Part shown: positions 59,578 through 64,000 of the stretch, one piece after another
Layout: every line of letters starts with the position of its first letter
Position numbering within the stretch: position 1 is the stretch's first letter
Source of the DNA: Sthenelais limicola
Taxonomy: Eukaryota > Annelida > Polychaeta > Phyllodocida > Sigalionidae
Assembly: GCA_942159475.1 (NCBI GenBank)
Contig: OW804098.1
Coordinates: 6,982,383-7,046,382, forward strand
Direction: 5' to 3'
Length of the DNA: 64,000 bases
The notes under the pieces: generated by a model
The model's database searches: none
What the model saw: the letters and a program-made list of their open reading frames with translations, nothing else
What the model was told of the DNA's origin: nothing
Position numbers and translations under genes: made by a program

Positions 59578-60235
59578 GTATGAAGAAGCAAACTAATCGC
59601 GCAACATGAGCGCACATATATAAGAATTTTTATTCAGATAAAATAAGGAACAGAATGGGGCGTAGATCCTCTGTTCGCATACGCGCGTACATCTTCCGGT
59701 CCGCAACTAAATTAAATTGAATTAAATACATATATATACAGGCGATCCAGTGGAATCGAAGCTTAAGGGAAACTTGATGGAAGTAAAATGCGCTGGCGTG
59801 ACAGCGACCAGAAGCACTGGCGAGGACGGAAGCTGACGACGTCATCATAAGAATGTGACCCTAGCAACGCGTTGCGTGCACTCGATGACGACGGCGCATA
59901 GTTACAGCGGGGCCGCTTTTCCCTTGGTTACCGCCCAAATTACTTGTTACTTGTGACATGAGGTGGCGCCACTGGCTGTGGCTTGTAGCCCATGTTATTT
60001 CACTATAATGTTAAAGTAGGCCTAGTGTACGGCAGGTCATCGGTAAATGTATTCTTTCATGAATCAAAGTTTGAAAAAAATATGATATTAATTTTTTTGT
60101 TTGTTGAACAGGAGTTTATATATTTAAAACTGTTTCTGTATGGATGACTTGGGCATAATGCAAGGGTCCGCATGACACACAAAACACTAATGTCTATGTT
60201 TCTTGAGATTCGACCATCCTCAAGAAAAATATAGT

Positions 60236-60460
60236 GGGTCAGATTTTCAGATAATGTACAATTGGCACCTGTACACATTTAGTAAATCCTGCTGCAATTT
60301 GGTCAATACTAGGTAAATTTGAGTATATTCGGCATTGCATTGATTCTTGCTATTTGTTTGGTTAGGTTGAACTGTATTTTGAACTTTATTTTCTTCTAAA
60401 ATTTGGGTTATTTGAAAGGATTGGTGAAGGTAAAACGTACACTTTCTGGCGACTTCACCC
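60236..60460 (+). mobile_element. Inverted-repeat element, family A copy 9
   Basis: GGGTCAGATTTTCAGATAAT at the left; the right end is diverged (ACACTTTCTGGCGACTTCAC). Confidence 0.65.
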
Positions 60461-60689
60461 CAGTATAAATGTAGGCCTATGCATATATGCGATTTACACG
60501 TAGTTCTAAAGCTGGTACCCCAAACTGTCTGCATGACGGAGCTGTAATTAATTGATACATATACAGTTAGGCCTACACAATATCATATTATGGCAGACAC
60601 ACACAAAACTTTTCTAGGAATTATTTGTTTCACGTTTATTAATTGATATACAAAATAATATGACAAGATACAATCCTATCAAGCGAGTA

Positions 60690-61025
60690 CAGTAACATAA
60701 GATAAGATAAGATAAGATACTACTTTATTTATACATGTGTATAATTGGTATAGGGAATGAGCCTCAGTTTTAACCGTTGAAAATACGTACTGGGAACAGT
60801 AATAGTAACAGGAATAAGAAGACACCAAAACGTTTCTAGGAATGAGAAGACGCCAATCCCTCTTCATGTCGTTGTAAAATGTTGTATCATTCCTAAGTTC
60901 ATGCAGCTCAGAAGTGTCCTGTTAATGATTCGGTGGAAGGGAATGAACACTCAAGTCGATTTCTTAGATTGTTACCTTTATTCCAATATTTCGCCCTGTT
61001 GGGGGGGGGGGGGGGGGGGGCTTCA
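60690..61025 (-). mobile_element. GATAA repeat and reversed retroelement tail
   Basis: A GATAA repeat lies at 60698-60717. Further on, the minus strand reads CCTGATGAAG, then a C run (the plus-strand G run of about 20 at 61001-61020), then GGGCGAAATATTGG: a Penelope/LINE-type 3' end like the one near 17600. The link between the two parts is uncertain. Confidence 0.4.
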
Positions 61026-61319
61026 TCAGGGATAATACAGTGAACCAACGCATTACTATTTATATGAGATATGTGTACCAAATGTGAAGTTTCCTGTTAA
61101 ACTTTTTTTTTTATTTTATTTTTTCACAAATCTTGGTGGGAATGAAGGATTAAGACGTTTGAAGAGAAGTAAAAACAGACCATCCTCACACTTTGTTAAT
61201 AGTTATTAGGCGGCTGCTATATTGTTACGAACAAAGCATGTATGCTACTGATCTATCAGTGTGAGGCGTAAGAACATTTCAGAAAAAAACAAAAAAACAA
61301 TCAAAATATAAGGGACACT

Positions 61320-61400
61320 GCATATACTTGTTGTTTAGAATTGTAAGAGCCTCGATGGCAGGATATGCTAAATAAAACCTTTTCAAAAATATAAAAAAAA
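61320..61400 (+). mobile_element. 3' end of the L1/Tx1-type LINE family (truncated copy)
   Basis: TTTAGAATTGTAAGAGCC, ATGGCAGG and AATAAAACCTTTTCAAAAAT parallel the 3' UTR at 14285-14360, including the A-rich tail. It is a 5'-truncated copy or a SINE that borrowed the LINE tail. Confidence 0.65.
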
Positions 61401-61536
61401 ATCATGCAATTAAATAATTTTTACTGTTGCGCCACAAATAATGGATGGTTCGTCTCATGAGTTAAATTCAAGGCAAAGCTCCTTAAGTGGTAGTTTACAC
61501 TGACTTGTATGTAGTGCACAACAAAAAATGCTAATT

Positions 61537-61763
61537 GGGTCAGATTTTCAGAAAATGTACAATTGTACACTTTTAGTAAATTCTGCTAAATTAGGCTGCA
61601 ATTTGGTCAATACTAGGTAAATTCGAGTAAATTCGGCATTGCATTGATTCTAGCAATCTGTCTGGTTAGGTTGAACTAAATTTTAAACTTTATTTACGTC
61701 TGAAATTTGGGTTATTTGCGAAGACTGGCGAAGTTAAATTGTACATTTTCTGAAAATCTGATC
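61537..61763 (+). mobile_element. Inverted-repeat element, family A copy 10
   Basis: GGGTCAGATTTTCAGAAAA at the left and TTTTCTGAAAATCTGATC at the right, close to copies 4 and 5. Confidence 0.78.
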
Positions 61764-63730
61764 TAAATAGTGTATGTGAATATGCCCAGCTGTGATGAGG
61801 TATTGTATTATGAGAAAAACGCACATATGGAATTAGAAATAAAAGCCAAGTTTGGTTATTTAAAAAAACAAAAAAACACCAGGCCATCCATGTTGATTAG
61901 TTGCATATAAATTCAAAGATAGATTTATATATAGAGGTGACATAAAAGTAGTGATCGTTTTTAAATGCAAATTAGATTATTCAGAATACATTGGAAATTA
62001 GAAAGTGTCTGGACTGCCCTAGCTTAATCTAGTATAGCATGATGTCATTGTGATATCATGGTGTGTATGATACACATAAATAAATGTACTATTCCCTAAA
62101 GAATAATATCTACTCTATATTAAATGAAAATCTTGGTAGCTGAGAATATAAGATGTGAACTGCAAGGCTGCTATTTGGCAAGTGTTTAATGTAACTGAAT
62201 AGAAGGTGTACATTGCAAAGTGTGTGTCCAGCCTGTTACCAGCTGTCCATTCTATGTCCGGTATGTGGATATAACAGGTGTTGTAACATACCTTTCACAA
62301 TGGTCTTGTTCATATAACGGTGTACATTGGGTCATAACATATGCCCCCCTCCCCCCTTAAAAAAATGGAACTACCCCTAAGGAATTTTGAATAATCAAAA
62401 CTAGTTTCATTTTAAAAAGGTCGAATACAGTGGGACACGAAAATGCGACACCACTACTTTTGCTTGACAAGACACATTTAACACACTTTAATCCTAAACG
62501 TTCCATCACCCACACCTTCTGATCTGCACACCGAAATTATCAGAGGTGAATTTTGAATATCTTACTCCTCAAACTGTAATTTTGAGAAATGATAAACCTA
62601 AAATCCCCACCATAACCTACAACATTGGCATGGTTAAAGACCTGAACCTCCAACAACTTACAGACCATTGTGACGAAAAATCTGAGATAAACAAAATACA
62701 ATGCACATGGAACATACATGTCCTGCAGTGATGAGGAGCTACAAAATTACAAAACTGCACTGCAAAACATGCTATCCCGAAAACCTAATTCAGTATAAAC
62801 ATTTCTATAAAATATATTATATCTCTGCATTTCCAAAATTAGCACCCAAAACATGCTAAGCACCTTGTATAAGACAAACTTTTGAACACAGAGATCGTCA
62901 ACACCGAGGAATCAGCACCACAATTGAAAACAAATTTTATTCTAGAAATTAAAATTTTGAAAACATTCCTAAAGCAAGCCCTGTCCGACTACCCAAGTGA
63001 CCCAACTTCATTGTATAACCACCTGAATAACCTGACAGAACAAATAAAATAAACAAACCAATCCTCCTGTGTTGACTTCAATGATTGACATTCCCATAAA
63101 CAATACTATTTGCACAAATGCGCCATGACTTAGACTAAATGAGTAAGTCATGCACAACACTTGAATCCTGTGACAACATACCTAGACTTCCTATAAATTT
63201 TGAAAATAAATAATAATTTTGAAACTTATAATCAATAATTTTATAATTCTGAACCTTTAAATACAAGTCCTTGATACCTCTAGGGTTCTCCTTCCACGCC
63301 CTCAAGTCAGGGCATCTAACAAATTTGGTCGCCACCGATTCCGTGTAAATTTGACAACATTAACAAACAGTTTACAGTAAATTACCATAGAAATACAATA
63401 ACTTTTCGATCGAAAATGATGTAAAACTTGTATGTAAAACTTCTAAAACATGGCTTAATTTTGTTCGTAAAAATTCTGTTACTTCCAATAGAACTAACGT
63501 CCTGTATAAAAATACGTATCAAAAAACGTCCCTAATCAACGTCTGAAATGACATAAAAATAAGGCCTATACATGGCGAATAAGATAGCACACAAATTTTC
63601 ATAATACGAGGTATATGAATTTCTGAAACCTGCAGTTCCTCACAGAACCCAACTCGTTACATACTGAGTGTATAAATACATAAATATCCTCGTATTGATA
63701 TCAAATATCGTTCTCCCGAACAAACACATA
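61764..63730. other. Intergenic stretch without a supported gene
   Basis: AT-rich sequence. A short C-rich tract (62345-62358) is the only obvious structure. The small open frames have no recognisable domain or splice support. Confidence 0.5.
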
Positions 63731-63734
63731 CCCG

Positions 63735-64000
63735 ATGGGCAATTGTGCGCAATATATGCGCAAAAAAACGGGTGCAACTGAATGCGCAATAATTCTGAGA
63801 TGAGAGTTTACATTTTTTGCGCAATTTTAATTGCGGTGAAAAACGCATAAATTGCGTATACTTTTTGCATATATAATGCGCAATTATTGGGTGCATTTTG
63901 TGATACATATAATGCAGAATTATTGCGAATTTTGAGTGCAATTCTATAGCATATATAATAATTATATGTGCGCACTTTTTGCGCCTATAAATTGCATATA
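63735..64000. repeat. TGCGCA/TTGCG-rich degenerate repeat, running off the window
   Basis: More than ten short motifs of the type TTGCGCA, TGCGCAAT or TTGCGT occur in 260 bp on both strands, in AT-rich context. Several are mutually inverse, so the stretch can form hairpins. The feature is cut by the window end. Confidence 0.5.

Overview
This is eukaryotic, almost certainly invertebrate metazoan, nuclear DNA. It is AT-rich, with low gene density, large introns with GT-AG borders and phase-1 extracellular exons (CCP/sushi and calcium-binding EGF), and a heavy load of animal-type retroelements and small inverted-repeat elements. The sequence does not let me name the species or phylum.

Layout. 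(1) 1494-3204 (+): a four-exon gene of about 300 aa, related to a widespread metazoan transposon-like protein family, with a TATA-less promoter carrying CCAAT, ETS-type and YY1-type motifs. (2) 3.2-7.8 kb: repeats, a G-rich minisatellite, a tRNA-like SINE and inverted-repeat elements. (3) about 7.86-14.36 kb (+): an apparently intact L1/Tx1-type non-LTR retrotransposon. Its ORF1 protein carries a C-terminal NADAR (YbiA-like) domain, the most striking protein in the window; ORF2 encodes AP endonuclease, reverse transcriptase and a CCHC finger. (4) 14.4-22 kb: low-complexity tracts, retroelement tails, a long foldback and a 119-bp tandem duplication. (5) 22067-54253 (+): one 16-exon gene for a predicted 975-aa type I membrane protein (signal peptide, CCP and EGF modules, one transmembrane helix, short tyrosine-rich tail). 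Four of its CCP exons lie in a 605-bp tandem array at 41.6-43.8 kb, where exons have diverged more than introns.

Intron 2 of that gene (22.9-41.6 kb) is swollen by a nested insertion. A 5'-truncated, decayed CR1/jockey-like LINE (+ strand, about 26.27-41.58 kb) was hit by a 12.86-kb Ty3/Gypsy LTR retrotransposon (minus strand, 26780-39639; LTRs of 404 and 403 bp; CAAA target duplication). The Gypsy element encodes Gag, Pol and a third protein with C2H2-like fingers and a coiled coil where an env gene would sit. It is damaged by a 1340-bp tandem duplication inside pol, a 17-bp frameshifting duplication and a stop codon in the third ORF.

The rest (54.3-64 kb and the introns) holds no supported gene but has dispersed families: family A (TIR GGGTCAGATTTTCAG, ten copies), family B (TIR TGTGTTTCAGGAAAATGAG, five copies) and family C (two copies), plus other foldbacks, LINE 3' tails and a TGCGCA-rich stretch at the right edge. 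No rRNA, CRISPR array or bacterial operon is present. Functions and exon joins are read from sequence only; no transcript or database evidence was available.
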